Shown here in pieces: positions 16,164-23,335 of a DNA stretch of 27,893 nucleotides (position 1 is its first letter; every line of letters begins with the position of its first letter). Origin of the DNA: Fibrobacter sp. UBA4373 (lineage in GTDB: Bacteria; Fibrobacterota; Fibrobacteria; Fibrobacterales; Fibrobacteraceae); the NCBI GenBank assembly GCA_002390045.1, contig DGSB01000033.1:1-27893 (forward strand), read 5' to 3'. The translations under genes were made by a program, and so were the position numbers. A model generated the notes under the pieces. The model did no database searches and had not been told where the DNA came from. It was given only the letters and a program-made list of their open reading frames with translations.

Positions 16164-17525
16164 TTAAATAGTCTTTGAAAAAACGCCTTCCCGTTGAAGA
16201 TTCTGCATCAGCGGATCGAGCTGCATCGCCAGATAACGAATGACCAGGGTTCCTAGTTCCGTCGTTTCCACTTCGGAATCGGACTTTTTGACCAAAAGAT
16301 TCTCCTTTTCGAGAGCGCATAGGCGTTCCCACCCTGCACCCAGGACCTTTTTTTCGTCATCCGAAACCCGCAATTTCCGGTTACACATCAAACGTTCGAT
16401 AGCATCCCGGATAATGCGTTCTTCTTTCGACAGTTCCTCACAGCGGATTTCCGTCATCCGATGGGCGTCCTGCAATTCCACGTATGCCTTGCTGTCATGA
16501 ACATTTTGCGAATATGCGTTGTCCAACTGCGAAATGGCGCTCGAACCGAACGCATAGACTTCGCCTGTCGTCGCACGGGTACAGTAGCCCTGGAAGTTGC
16601 GGTGCAAAAGGCCTTCCGAAAGCGCAACGGCAAGAGAATCCTTTGGATCGCAGAAATGGTCCATTCCCACATCCACAAGGCCCGCTTTTTTGAACATTTC
16701 GCGCGCTTCTAGGAAAAATCCCAGTTTTTCATGCGGAGTAGGCATTGGGAACTTTTCCAAAACCTTTTGGGCTTTCTTAATCCAAGGCACGTGCGCATAG
16801 CTGAAAAGGGCAATCCGGTCGGGATGCGCTTCGATGGCAAGTTCTACGCTCTTGTAAAATGCAGCTTCCGTCTGCGAAGGAAGTCCGTAAATCAAATCCA
16901 GGTTGATCCCTGTAAAATTCAATTCCCGCGAAAGGGAAAGCAGATCTTTGACCGGCAGTATCGACGGATCCCGGCCCACGTTTTTCAAAACCTGGGGGTC
17001 AAAATCCTGAATTCCGTAACTGACCCGGTTAAAACCGATTCTAGCCAGTTCACGCAGACGAGGTTCATCGATCAAAGACGGATTGCATTCAATGGCAATT
17101 TCTGCATGCGGCGCAAATGTAAAGCGTTCCCTTAATTTATTCAAAATCTTTTCCAGATAGGAATACGGAACCGCGGAAGGAGTCCCCCCGCCAAAATGCA
17201 CTTGCGTCACCGGACGCGAAGCATCGATCCACGGAAGCTTTTCGTCCATTTCCGAAAACAAGGCATTGAAATAGCGCACGAGTTCCTCCGGGTTTCCCGG
17301 CAGAAGTTCCGCCGTGCAACCGCAAAACAGGCAACGCTTTTTACAATACGGAATATGAAAATAAAAACTGATATTCTGGGGTTTGAGGGAATTGGACTCT
17401 CTCCAAACCCGCTCCACCTGTTCTTTACTCTTTGCCGCATGAAAAAGGTTCGCCGGCGGGTAACTCGTATAACGGGGAGCATTCGTGTTGTATTTCAAAA
17501 GGAAGTCAATCATTCCATTGTCCAT
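16164..17525 (-). CDS. hemN: Oxygen-independent coproporphyrinogen III oxidase HemN
   Basis: Radical SAM enzyme converting coproporphyrinogen III to protoporphyrinogen IX in haem synthesis without oxygen, in the cytoplasm. Visible motifs are the N-terminal PRYTSYPPANLF, the cluster motif HIPYCKKRCLFCGC (the CxxxCxxC set plus the fourth cysteine typical of genuine HemN rather than HemW), VHFGGGTPS, and the downstream EIAIECNP and RVSYGIQDFDPQVLK blocks. About 453 residues, close to the family length. The ATG at 17525 was chosen, but it has AAGGG only one base upstream; the ATG at 17513 (MIDFLLKYN) is an equally good alternative. It diverges from the NlpC lipoprotein gene across 47 bases, so the two promoters overlap or are packed tightly. 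Confidence 0.93.
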   Translation of the reverse strand: MDNGMIDFLLKYNTNAPRYTSYPPANLFHAAKSKEQVERVWRESNSLKPQNISFYFHIPYCKKRCLFCGCTAELLPGNPEELVRYFNALFSEMDEKLPWIDASRPVTQVHFGGGTPSAVPYSYLEKILNKLRERFTFAPHAEIAIECNPSLIDEPRLRELARIGFNRVSYGIQDFDPQVLKNVGRDPSILPVKDLLSLSRELNFTGINLDLIYGLPSQTEAAFYKSVELAIEAHPDRIALFSYAHVPWIKKAQKVLEKFPMPTPHEKLGFFLEAREMFKKAGLVDVGMDHFCDPKDSLAVALSEGLLHRNFQGYCTRATTGEVYAFGSSAISQLDNAYSQNVHDSKAYVELQDAHRMTEIRCEELSKEERIIRDAIERLMCNRKLRVSDDEKKVLGAGWERLCALEKENLLVKKSDSEVETTELGTLVIRYLAMQLDPLMQNLQREGVFSKTI

Positions 17526-17572
17526 GCCCTTAATATAACAAACGCACATGCTTTTTTTTAGATTTTACGCCG

Positions 17573-18091
17573 ATGAAACGTTCTTGTACCATTCTATGCG
17601 CAGCGCTTGTTTGCGTTTTAACATCCTGTACGATGCCTCTCCGCCCAAGCTATGACAGAGCATCCGGCTCTTACAAGCTTTCCAAGGGAGAAGCGCACAC
17701 CAACCAGGTTGTCAAAAATGCATCGGGAGCCACCGCAGACTGGATGACCGTGATCAAGCCGTGGCTTGGAACTCCGTACAAATACGGTAAAGCCTCGAGA
17801 AGCGGAACGGACTGTTCTGGATACGTGATGAACATCTTTAAGGAGAAAACGGGGATTTCACTCCCCCACAGTTCTACCCAGATGTACAAAATGGGCAAAA
17901 AGATCGACAAGGACGAACTGAAAACCGGAGATCTCGTTTTCTTCGGAGGCTTCACAGGCGTTGACCATGTCGGCGTCTATTTGGAAGACGGAAACTTTAC
18001 CCACGCCAGCACGTCCAAGGGAGTCATGATCAGCCCTATGAACGATTCCTACTGGCAGCCCCGCTACAAGGGTGCTCGGAGAATTCAATGA
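17573..18091 (+). CDS. NlpC/P60 family lipoprotein, peptidoglycan endopeptidase
   Basis: A 172-residue lipoprotein with signal peptide and lipobox LTSC (lipidated Cys19), followed by a short linker and an NlpC/P60 cysteine peptidase domain (about residues 57-172). The catalytic residues are visible: Cys81 in GTDCSGYV, His132 in GVDHVGVYL and the third residue His144 in FTHAS. Such enzymes hydrolyse D-glutamyl-diaminopimelate or related bonds in the stem peptides of peptidoglycan, here anchored in the periplasm. No binding domain such as LysM or SH3 is attached. It is the first gene of a three-gene operon: its stop overlaps the pheA start by ATGA. No good Shine-Dalgarno sequence precedes the ATG. 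Confidence 0.9.
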   Translation: MKRSCTILCAALVCVLTSCTMPLRPSYDRASGSYKLSKGEAHTNQVVKNASGATADWMTVIKPWLGTPYKYGKASRSGTDCSGYVMNIFKEKTGISLPHSSTQMYKMGKKIDKDELKTGDLVFFGGFTGVDHVGVYLEDGNFTHASTSKGVMISPMNDSYWQPRYKGARRIQ

Positions 18092-18948
18092 CAAAGAAAA
18101 TCGCATTTCAGGGACGTCGCGGCGCTTATAGCGAATCCGCAGCCCGTTACCTTTTCGGGGAAGACATCGACGTACTCCCGATGAATACGTTCGAAGAAAT
18201 CTACCAGGCCATCGAAACCGGCAAGGCGGACGGCGGAGCCATCCCAATCGAGAATTCAACCGCTGGTTCGATTTACGAAAATTACGATTTACTCGCCAAA
18301 TGGCGCCATCCCATTGTCGGCGAAGTTCAATTGCAAATCGAGCATTGCCTCTGCGCAAACAAAGGGGCTACCGTCGAATCGCTCAAGCATGTCATGAGCC
18401 ATCCGCAAGCACTCGCCCAATGCAGTCGCTTTTTTGAAGAACATCCTTCCATCGAAAAAGTCATTTTCTTTGACACGGCCGGTTCCGCAGAAGAAGTCGC
18501 CAAGCGAAAGAATCTGACCGACGGGGGCATTGCTAGCACTTACGCCGCAAAGCTCTATGGGCTCGACATTCTTCGCACGAACCTCGAAAACATCAAGGGA
18601 GTAAACTTTACCCGTTTCTATGCAATTCAAAAAGCCCCAGTCGAGATTTCCCAAACGGAAAACATCAAAACGGTCATCTTGTTTGAACTCGCAAACGACG
18701 ACAAGCCGGGATCCCTTTACGGAGCACTAGGAGCCTTTGCCAAGCGCGGCATCAACATGACTCGCATCGAAAGCCGCCCCAATCCCGACAAGCCCTGGGG
18801 TTACATCTTCTACGCATCGCTTCTCGCCAACCCTAAGGATCCGCAGGTAATCGAAGCGTTTGAAGAACTCGGCAAGTACACCACCTTCACCTACCGTCTG
18901 GGTTCATTTGTTCGAGGAAAGACCGAACGCTTAAAATACGAGGCTTAA
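18088..18948 (+). CDS. pheA: Prephenate dehydratase PheA (monofunctional)
   Basis: A 286-residue enzyme that converts prephenate to phenylpyruvate, the committed step to phenylalanine, in the cytoplasm. The catalytic domain occupies about residues 1-185, with the N-terminal AFQGRRGAYSESAA, IPIENSTAGSI, SHPQALAQC and the substrate-binding NFTRFYAI. The C-terminal ACT domain (about 195-280) carries GSLYGALGAFAKRGINMTRI followed by ESRP, the phenylalanine-sensing site, so feedback inhibition is expected. There is no chorismate mutase domain, unlike the E. coli fusion protein. It overlaps the NlpC gene by four bases and is followed by rph after one base. Confidence 0.96.
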   Translation: MTKKIAFQGRRGAYSESAARYLFGEDIDVLPMNTFEEIYQAIETGKADGGAIPIENSTAGSIYENYDLLAKWRHPIVGEVQLQIEHCLCANKGATVESLKHVMSHPQALAQCSRFFEEHPSIEKVIFFDTAGSAEEVAKRKNLTDGGIASTYAAKLYGLDILRTNLENIKGVNFTRFYAIQKAPVEISQTENIKTVILFELANDDKPGSLYGALGAFAKRGINMTRIESRPNPDKPWGYIFYASLLANPKDPQVIEAFEELGKYTTFTYRLGSFVRGKTERLKYEA

Positions 18949-18949
18949 A

Positions 18950-19675
18950 ATGGAACGGATTGACAATCGAAAGTTTAACGAAACTCGCCCGGTGAAAATG
19001 ACCACCGGATTCATTTCTTCTGCAGACGGCTCCGTTTTAATCGAAATGGGAAACACGCGCGTCATCTGCAACGCGACGCTTCTCCCGGAAGTTCCTGCAT
19101 GGCTTTCTGGCAAAGGCCGCGGCTGGATTACCGCCGAATATTCCCTGCTCCCCCAGAGCACAGGTAAACGTGTCGAACGCGAACGCAAAGGCGCATCCGG
19201 CCGCACTCAAGAAATCCAACGTCTCATCGGACGTTCCCTCCGCGGAGCCGCAGACCTGAACGCTCTAGGCGAAAACGCAATCGTTGTAGACTGCGACGTC
19301 ATCCAAGCGGACGGAGGCACCCGAACGGCAAGCATCATCGGAGGCTTCGTCGCTCTTGCGATTGCCCTGAAGAAAATCAAAAAGAATCTGGGCATCGAAG
19401 CCCAAATCTTAAAGCATGCGGTCACGGCGATTTCAACAGGTGTCGTGAAAGGCGAACCTCTCCTTGACCTCTGCTATGTCGAAGACTCCGCTGCGGATGT
19501 CGACATGAATATCGTCATGCGCGACGCCAAAACCTTTATCGAGGTCCAAGGCACCGGCGAGCATTCCGATTTTGACCGTGCTACACTCAATACGTTGCTC
19601 GATCTCGGAGAGAAAGCTTGCAAGGAAATCTACCCGCTTCAAATGCAGGCAATCGGAAGCGATGAACTTCCTTAA
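18950..19675 (+). CDS. rph: Ribonuclease PH
   Basis: A 241-residue phosphorolytic 3'-to-5' exoribonuclease that trims the 3' ends of tRNA precursors and other RNA and works as a hexamer ring. The conserved blocks GNTRVICNATLL, RGWITAEYSLLPQST, a basic RNA-binding stretch RERKGASGRTQEIQRLIGR, and the phosphate-binding DGGTRTASIIGGFVAL are intact, as is the VDMNIVM segment. Length is normal (about 238). The start follows the pheA stop by one base with GAGG seven bases upstream. The operon ends here at an intrinsic terminator. Confidence 0.96.
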   Translation: MERIDNRKFNETRPVKMTTGFISSADGSVLIEMGNTRVICNATLLPEVPAWLSGKGRGWITAEYSLLPQSTGKRVERERKGASGRTQEIQRLIGRSLRGAADLNALGENAIVVDCDVIQADGGTRTASIIGGFVALAIALKKIKKNLGIEAQILKHAVTAISTGVVKGEPLLDLCYVEDSAADVDMNIVMRDAKTFIEVQGTGEHSDFDRATLNTLLDLGEKACKEIYPLQMQAIGSDELP

Positions 19676-19689
19676 ATCCTAAAGCGTTT

Positions 19690-19815
19690 TAAAACAAAAA
19701 AGCCCGCCCCGATCGAGGCAGGCTTTATTTTGAAACCGGGAGCTACGGAAGGAAACATCTACGAGTCCCGAAGGGATTTCCTTCTGCGGACCTTTCGCCG
19801 AAGCTCTTGTCCAGT
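19690..19815 (-). ncRNA. Candidate small RNA with three-way structure and terminator
   Basis: Bases 19740-19806 fold into a closed unit: outer stem GAGCT-a-CGG (19740-19748) with CCG-a-AGCTC (19798-19806), an inner stem AAGGAAA (19749-19755) with TTTCCTT (19777-19783) that itself holds the hairpin TCCC/GGGA (19766-19776), and a small GCG/CGC hairpin at 19786-19798. On the minus strand this unit is followed 14 bases later by a terminator hairpin with an excellent T-tract, the layout of a free sRNA gene. A TATAGA box lies just upstream on that strand (about 19827-19822), with no convincing -35. The other reading is a plus-strand leader of the cvfB-like gene. I recognise no known RNA family. Confidence 0.4.
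19698..19729. terminator. Intrinsic terminator downstream of rph (both strands)
   Basis: AAAGCC-c-GCC pairs with GGC-a-GGCTTT around an eight-base loop. On the plus strand the tail is TTTATTTT and ends the nlpC-pheA-rph transcript. On the minus strand the tail is TTTTTTGTTTT, stronger still, where it would end the candidate small RNA described next. Confidence 0.85.
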
Positions 19816-19947
19816 CACATCTATAAAGTACATCGCCCTTTCCAAAAATGCAAGCAAAAACATTCCAGGACATGTACCAAATCAACATATTCCAAATTAG
19901 AATCCTTTTGCAAAGCAGAAATTTCTAGTTTTGGACTAGAGGTCATT

Positions 19948-20877
19948 ATGCATATTGGTCAATTTGAATACGCCCGCGTCGAAGAAATCAAACCGCAGGG
20001 ATACTACTTGGAAGTCGAAAGCGGAGGCCGCGTGCTTCTGCCAGGTTCCAAAGCACCACGCGATTTGCGCGAAGGCGATGAGCTAGAAGTGTTCATTTAT
20101 GTGGACAACGAAGGCCGTCCCATCGCTACGACGCAAAAACCTTATGCGACCGTTGGCGAATTCGCCGTTCTTGAAGTCAAGGATGTAAACGATGTCGGAG
20201 CCTTCCTCGATTGGGGTCTCGACAAGGATCTATTCCTTCCTTACAAGCAGCAACTTGGAGATCTGGAACCGGGAGACCGATGCGTTGTCTACATTCTCGA
20301 AGACGAGCGCACCGCACGTATCGTGGCAACGGAAAAGATCAAAGCTTTCCTTGACCGCAACACCCGCGATCTTCATATTTCGCAAAAGGTCGACCTCGTC
20401 GTATACGATGTCGCCGAAGATTACGTCGACTTTCTGGTGAATTACCGCTACACGGGACGTCTTCATTTGGATTCTTCCATTACGGACACCTTTGAAATCG
20501 GCGACTGTGGCGAAGGATATATTCAAAACATCCGCGAAGACGGAAGAATCGCCTTGAGTCTAAAGCCTGTCGGCTACCATGCGACCATGGACGCCGCAGA
20601 CGACATCATGAAAAAGCTCGAAGAAGCAGGCGGACTTCTCCCCTATTCCGACAATAGCGCTCCAGAAGAAATTCAACAAGAATTTGGCATTTCGAAAAAG
20701 GCTTTCAAAAAAGTGATCGGAGGCCTTTTCCGCCAGGGAAGAATCCTCATCAACAATGATGGCATTCGCCTTGCGCCTAAAAAAGAACAGCGCCGTTATC
20801 CTCGACGTTCTGACAAAAAGAATTTCCGTTCCCGCTACTCGGAGGTTTTCGATGATTCAGCTGAACAAAGGTATTAA
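19948..20877 (+). CDS. CvfB/YitL-type S1-domain RNA-binding protein
   Basis: A 309-residue cytoplasmic protein of the CvfB family (conserved virulence factor B in staphylococci). It has several S1-like beta-barrels (residues 1-60, about 65-130, about 145-225) and a C-terminal winged helix. Family marks are GAFLDWGLDKDLFLPYKQQ in the second barrel and GGLLPYSDNSAPEEIQ with FGISKKAFKKVIGGLF in the winged helix. It probably binds RNA and influences translation or transcript stability; its precise targets are unknown. The ATG at 19948 is preceded by AGAGG at six bases; the open frame extends upstream but has no start with a ribosome site. The basic tail beyond residue 285 is rich in Arg and Lys. 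Its end overlaps the next gene by 26 bases. Confidence 0.85.
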   Translation: MHIGQFEYARVEEIKPQGYYLEVESGGRVLLPGSKAPRDLREGDELEVFIYVDNEGRPIATTQKPYATVGEFAVLEVKDVNDVGAFLDWGLDKDLFLPYKQQLGDLEPGDRCVVYILEDERTARIVATEKIKAFLDRNTRDLHISQKVDLVVYDVAEDYVDFLVNYRYTGRLHLDSSITDTFEIGDCGEGYIQNIREDGRIALSLKPVGYHATMDAADDIMKKLEEAGGLLPYSDNSAPEEIQQEFGISKKAFKKVIGGLFRQGRILINNDGIRLAPKKEQRRYPRRSDKKNFRSRYSEVFDDSAEQRY

Positions 20878-21859
20878 TCTTGGCGGTTGGCTTTCCCAGT
20901 GCAACTACACGCGTGAACGTTACGAAACGTTTATCACCGAGAGCGATTTCGAGCGTATTGCGGCATGGCATTTTGACCACGTTCGCGTCCCGTTCGATTT
21001 CAACGTCATCGAAAAAGAAAACGGAGAACTGATCGAAGAGAATTGGAAATATCTCGATAACGCCGTCTCCTGGGGAAAAAAGCACGGTTTGAATGTCATT
21101 CTGGACTTGCACAAAACCGCAGGCTACGACTTTAACGATTTTGGAAATCAGGCAAAAAACAACCTGTTCAACAACGTCAAAGCCCAAGAGCGCTTCCTTG
21201 CCATTTGGGACCGAGTTTCGAAGCGTTATGCCAACGAGACAAATGTTCTCTTTGAACTTTTGAACGAAGTGGCGGACCTTGAATTTATCGACCCGTGGAA
21301 CAAGCTGATCGTCAAGGCCGTCGACGTCATTCGCCAAAACGCGTCCGAAACGCCGATTATTTACGGCGGCGTCTGCTGGAACAGTGCCTCCTTTGTCAAG
21401 GATCTGGTTGCGCCGCCATCGAAGAACATCATCTATACATTCCATTTGTACGAACCGTTGCTCTTCACCCATCAAAAGGCATACTGGGTAGACGCCCTGA
21501 ATAACGACAGGGATATCCCGTTCACCGACAGCATGGATTTCTTCCGCGAAGAATCCAAGGTTCTCGGCTATATGGGAGAAAACCTTTTGCGAGCCAAATG
21601 CGATACGATGGGTCCGAAATTTTTTGACGAATTCTTGAACGAAGCCGTCAAAACTGCGGAAGCTCACGGTGTACCGCTATACTGTGGCGAATATGGCGTC
21701 ATCGACCGCGCCAACCCATTCGAAACGGTCAAATGGTTCAAGGCTGTTCATCAGATCTTTGAAAAGTACCACATTGGCCATGCTCTCTGGAGCTACAAGG
21801 AAATGGACTTTGGTTTTACCGGGGACCACTACAAGCCGCTCCGCGATTTTATGCTGTAA
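20852..21859 (+). CDS. Cytoplasmic glycoside hydrolase family 5 enzyme
   Basis: A 335-residue GH5 (beta/alpha)8-barrel glycosidase, most similar in motif to cellulase and exo-glucanase subfamilies. The acid/base residue is Glu139 in ELLNEVADL (NEV in place of the usual NEP), and the nucleophile is Glu280 in LYCGEYGV. Other family marks are FDHVRVPFDF near residue 47, the LDLHKTAG loop, and TFHLYEPLLFTHQ. There is no signal peptide and no carbohydrate-binding module, so it acts inside the cell, presumably on imported oligosaccharides such as cellodextrins or beta-1,3/1,4-glucan fragments. The start has a perfect GGAGG six bases upstream and lies inside the end of the cvfB-like gene (26-base overlap). 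A SpoIIE-type phosphatase gene follows 23 bases downstream. Confidence 0.88.
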   Translation: MIQLNKGINLGGWLSQCNYTRERYETFITESDFERIAAWHFDHVRVPFDFNVIEKENGELIEENWKYLDNAVSWGKKHGLNVILDLHKTAGYDFNDFGNQAKNNLFNNVKAQERFLAIWDRVSKRYANETNVLFELLNEVADLEFIDPWNKLIVKAVDVIRQNASETPIIYGGVCWNSASFVKDLVAPPSKNIIYTFHLYEPLLFTHQKAYWVDALNNDRDIPFTDSMDFFREESKVLGYMGENLLRAKCDTMGPKFFDEFLNEAVKTAEAHGVPLYCGEYGVIDRANPFETVKWFKAVHQIFEKYHIGHALWSYKEMDFGFTGDHYKPLRDFML

Positions 21860-21882
21860 TCGGATAAGAACCTGAGGGGAAA

Positions 21883-23316
21883 ATGAAAAAAGAATCCACT
21901 GTTGAATCGTCAATCACTCCAGAAAAGCTGTTCTGGGAGAATGAAGTCAAAAGCAACCACCTCATGTGCTCGGTGTTGCTTTTGTTCTGGGGATTATGGC
22001 TCACGCTCGGTCTATTCAGCGTTCTCCACATCTTCTGGCTCGATTTTAAATCGTTCATGACCTTCTTCGGGCTCACGACAGCTTTAATTGCGCCCGCCAT
22101 TGCGATCAGCCTTTACTACAAAGGTGAAAAACGCTGGATCAAGACCATGCTCACTTTTGTGTTCCTGATCTGCGTTGGCATTTTTGACACTTACCTCGGC
22201 TACAATTTGAAGCTGATGCTGGTCGTGCCGATGTTTGTCAGCGTCCGTTACTACTCCAAGCGTTTGACCTGGAGCGTTTGCATTGCAAGCTTCATCGTGA
22301 TGTTCTTCAGCTGCATTCTGAATACGATTTTTGGTGAAGTGGACCTGAACATGATCGATGTGTTAAGCGAAGTGACGCTTCTTCCGAATGTGGATCCTCG
22401 CGAAATCATTCTGGCAGAAGGCTATGATGAAGCAAAGCTCGTCTGGAGCCAGCTTCAGTTCGGATTCCTTCCGGAAGCTTTGGTTCTGATTTTGTTAACC
22501 ATCATGTGCGTTAAAATTGCCAGCAGAAGCCAGAACCTGGTCGTGCAACAGGCCCAAATCGCGGCAAAGACGGCACAGCTCGAAACAGAGCTGAACCTCG
22601 CCTCGAGTATCCAAAGCGGACTTTTGCCGAATATTTTTCCGCCTTTCCCCGACCGGCATGAATTCGATATTTTTGCAAGCATGAAGCCCGCGAAAGAAAT
22701 CGGCGGCGACTTTTACGACTTTTTCATGATCGACGACAATCATCTCGCGCTTGTCATGGCAGACGTCTCCGGAAAAGGCGTTCCCGCAGCCCTCTTCATG
22801 ATGATTTCCAAAGCCTTGCTCAAGACCCAGGCTCAAAACGGACATTCCCCTGCTGAAGTTCTTGCCAAGGTCAACAACCAGCTTTGCGAAAACAACTCCG
22901 CAGAAATGTTCGTCACCGTATGGCTTGGAATTTACGAAATCACGACGGGGAAACTGGTAGCGGCAAATGCAGGCCACGAATATCCCGCCATCCGCAGAGC
23001 GAACGGTGAATTCGAATTGTTCAAGGATAAACACGGTTTTGTCGTCGCCGGCATGGAAAACACCAAGTACAAAGACTACGAACTAGAACTCCACGTCGGT
23101 GACAGCCTGTTCGTTTATACCGACGGTCTTCCCGAAGCGACCAATTCGAATGAAGAACAGTTCGGTTACGATCGAATGATTACCGCATTGAATTCAAACC
23201 CGAGTGCCGACATGAAGGGATTGCTCTCGACTGTCCACACCCATGTGGACGCATTCGTGAATGGCGCAAACCAGTTTGACGATTTGACAATGCTTGCTTT
23301 CCAGCGCAGAATTTAA
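21883..23316 (+). CDS. Membrane-anchored SpoIIE/PP2C-type serine phosphatase
   Basis: A 477-residue protein. The first 210 residues hold about six transmembrane segments with no recognised sensor motif. A coiled coil (about 218-245, rich in Gln/Ala/Leu) leads to a C-terminal PP2C-like SpoIIE domain (about 260-477). The metal-binding motifs are intact: GGDFYDFF (Asp276 region), ADVSGKGVPAALFM, ANAGHEYPA, YTDGLPEA and the final FDDLTML. It should dephosphorylate a serine or threonine on a cytoplasmic partner, typically an anti-sigma-factor antagonist of the STAS type, under control of its membrane domain. No STAS gene is in the window, but a MATE carrier fused to an RsbW-like ATPase domain lies two genes downstream. 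The ribosome site GAGGGG is strong. Confidence 0.9.
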   Translation: MKKESTVESSITPEKLFWENEVKSNHLMCSVLLLFWGLWLTLGLFSVLHIFWLDFKSFMTFFGLTTALIAPAIAISLYYKGEKRWIKTMLTFVFLICVGIFDTYLGYNLKLMLVVPMFVSVRYYSKRLTWSVCIASFIVMFFSCILNTIFGEVDLNMIDVLSEVTLLPNVDPREIILAEGYDEAKLVWSQLQFGFLPEALVLILLTIMCVKIASRSQNLVVQQAQIAAKTAQLETELNLASSIQSGLLPNIFPPFPDRHEFDIFASMKPAKEIGGDFYDFFMIDDNHLALVMADVSGKGVPAALFMMISKALLKTQAQNGHSPAEVLAKVNNQLCENNSAEMFVTVWLGIYEITTGKLVAANAGHEYPAIRRANGEFELFKDKHGFVVAGMENTKYKDYELELHVGDSLFVYTDGLPEATNSNEEQFGYDRMITALNSNPSADMKGLLSTVHTHVDAFVNGANQFDDLTMLAFQRRI

Positions 23317-23335
23317 AGGCTGTGCCCCTATTTTC

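Noticed and set aside
19740..19806. tRNA or 4.5S (signal recognition particle) RNA in the rph-cvfB gap
   Set aside because: There is no T-loop GTTCGA, no CCA end and no cloverleaf; the GGAAGGAA of 4.5S RNA is present only in a different stem context.
19835..19865. Sigma-54-type promoter on the minus strand (TGGAATG...TTGCTT)
   Set aside because: The distance between the GG and GC elements is nine bases rather than the required ten, and the CAC of the -24 box is missing.
19679..19888. A 69-codon minus-strand open frame in the rph-cvfB gap
   Set aside because: It covers the candidate RNA stems and the terminator hairpin and has no protein-like composition; the stem structure explains the sequence better.
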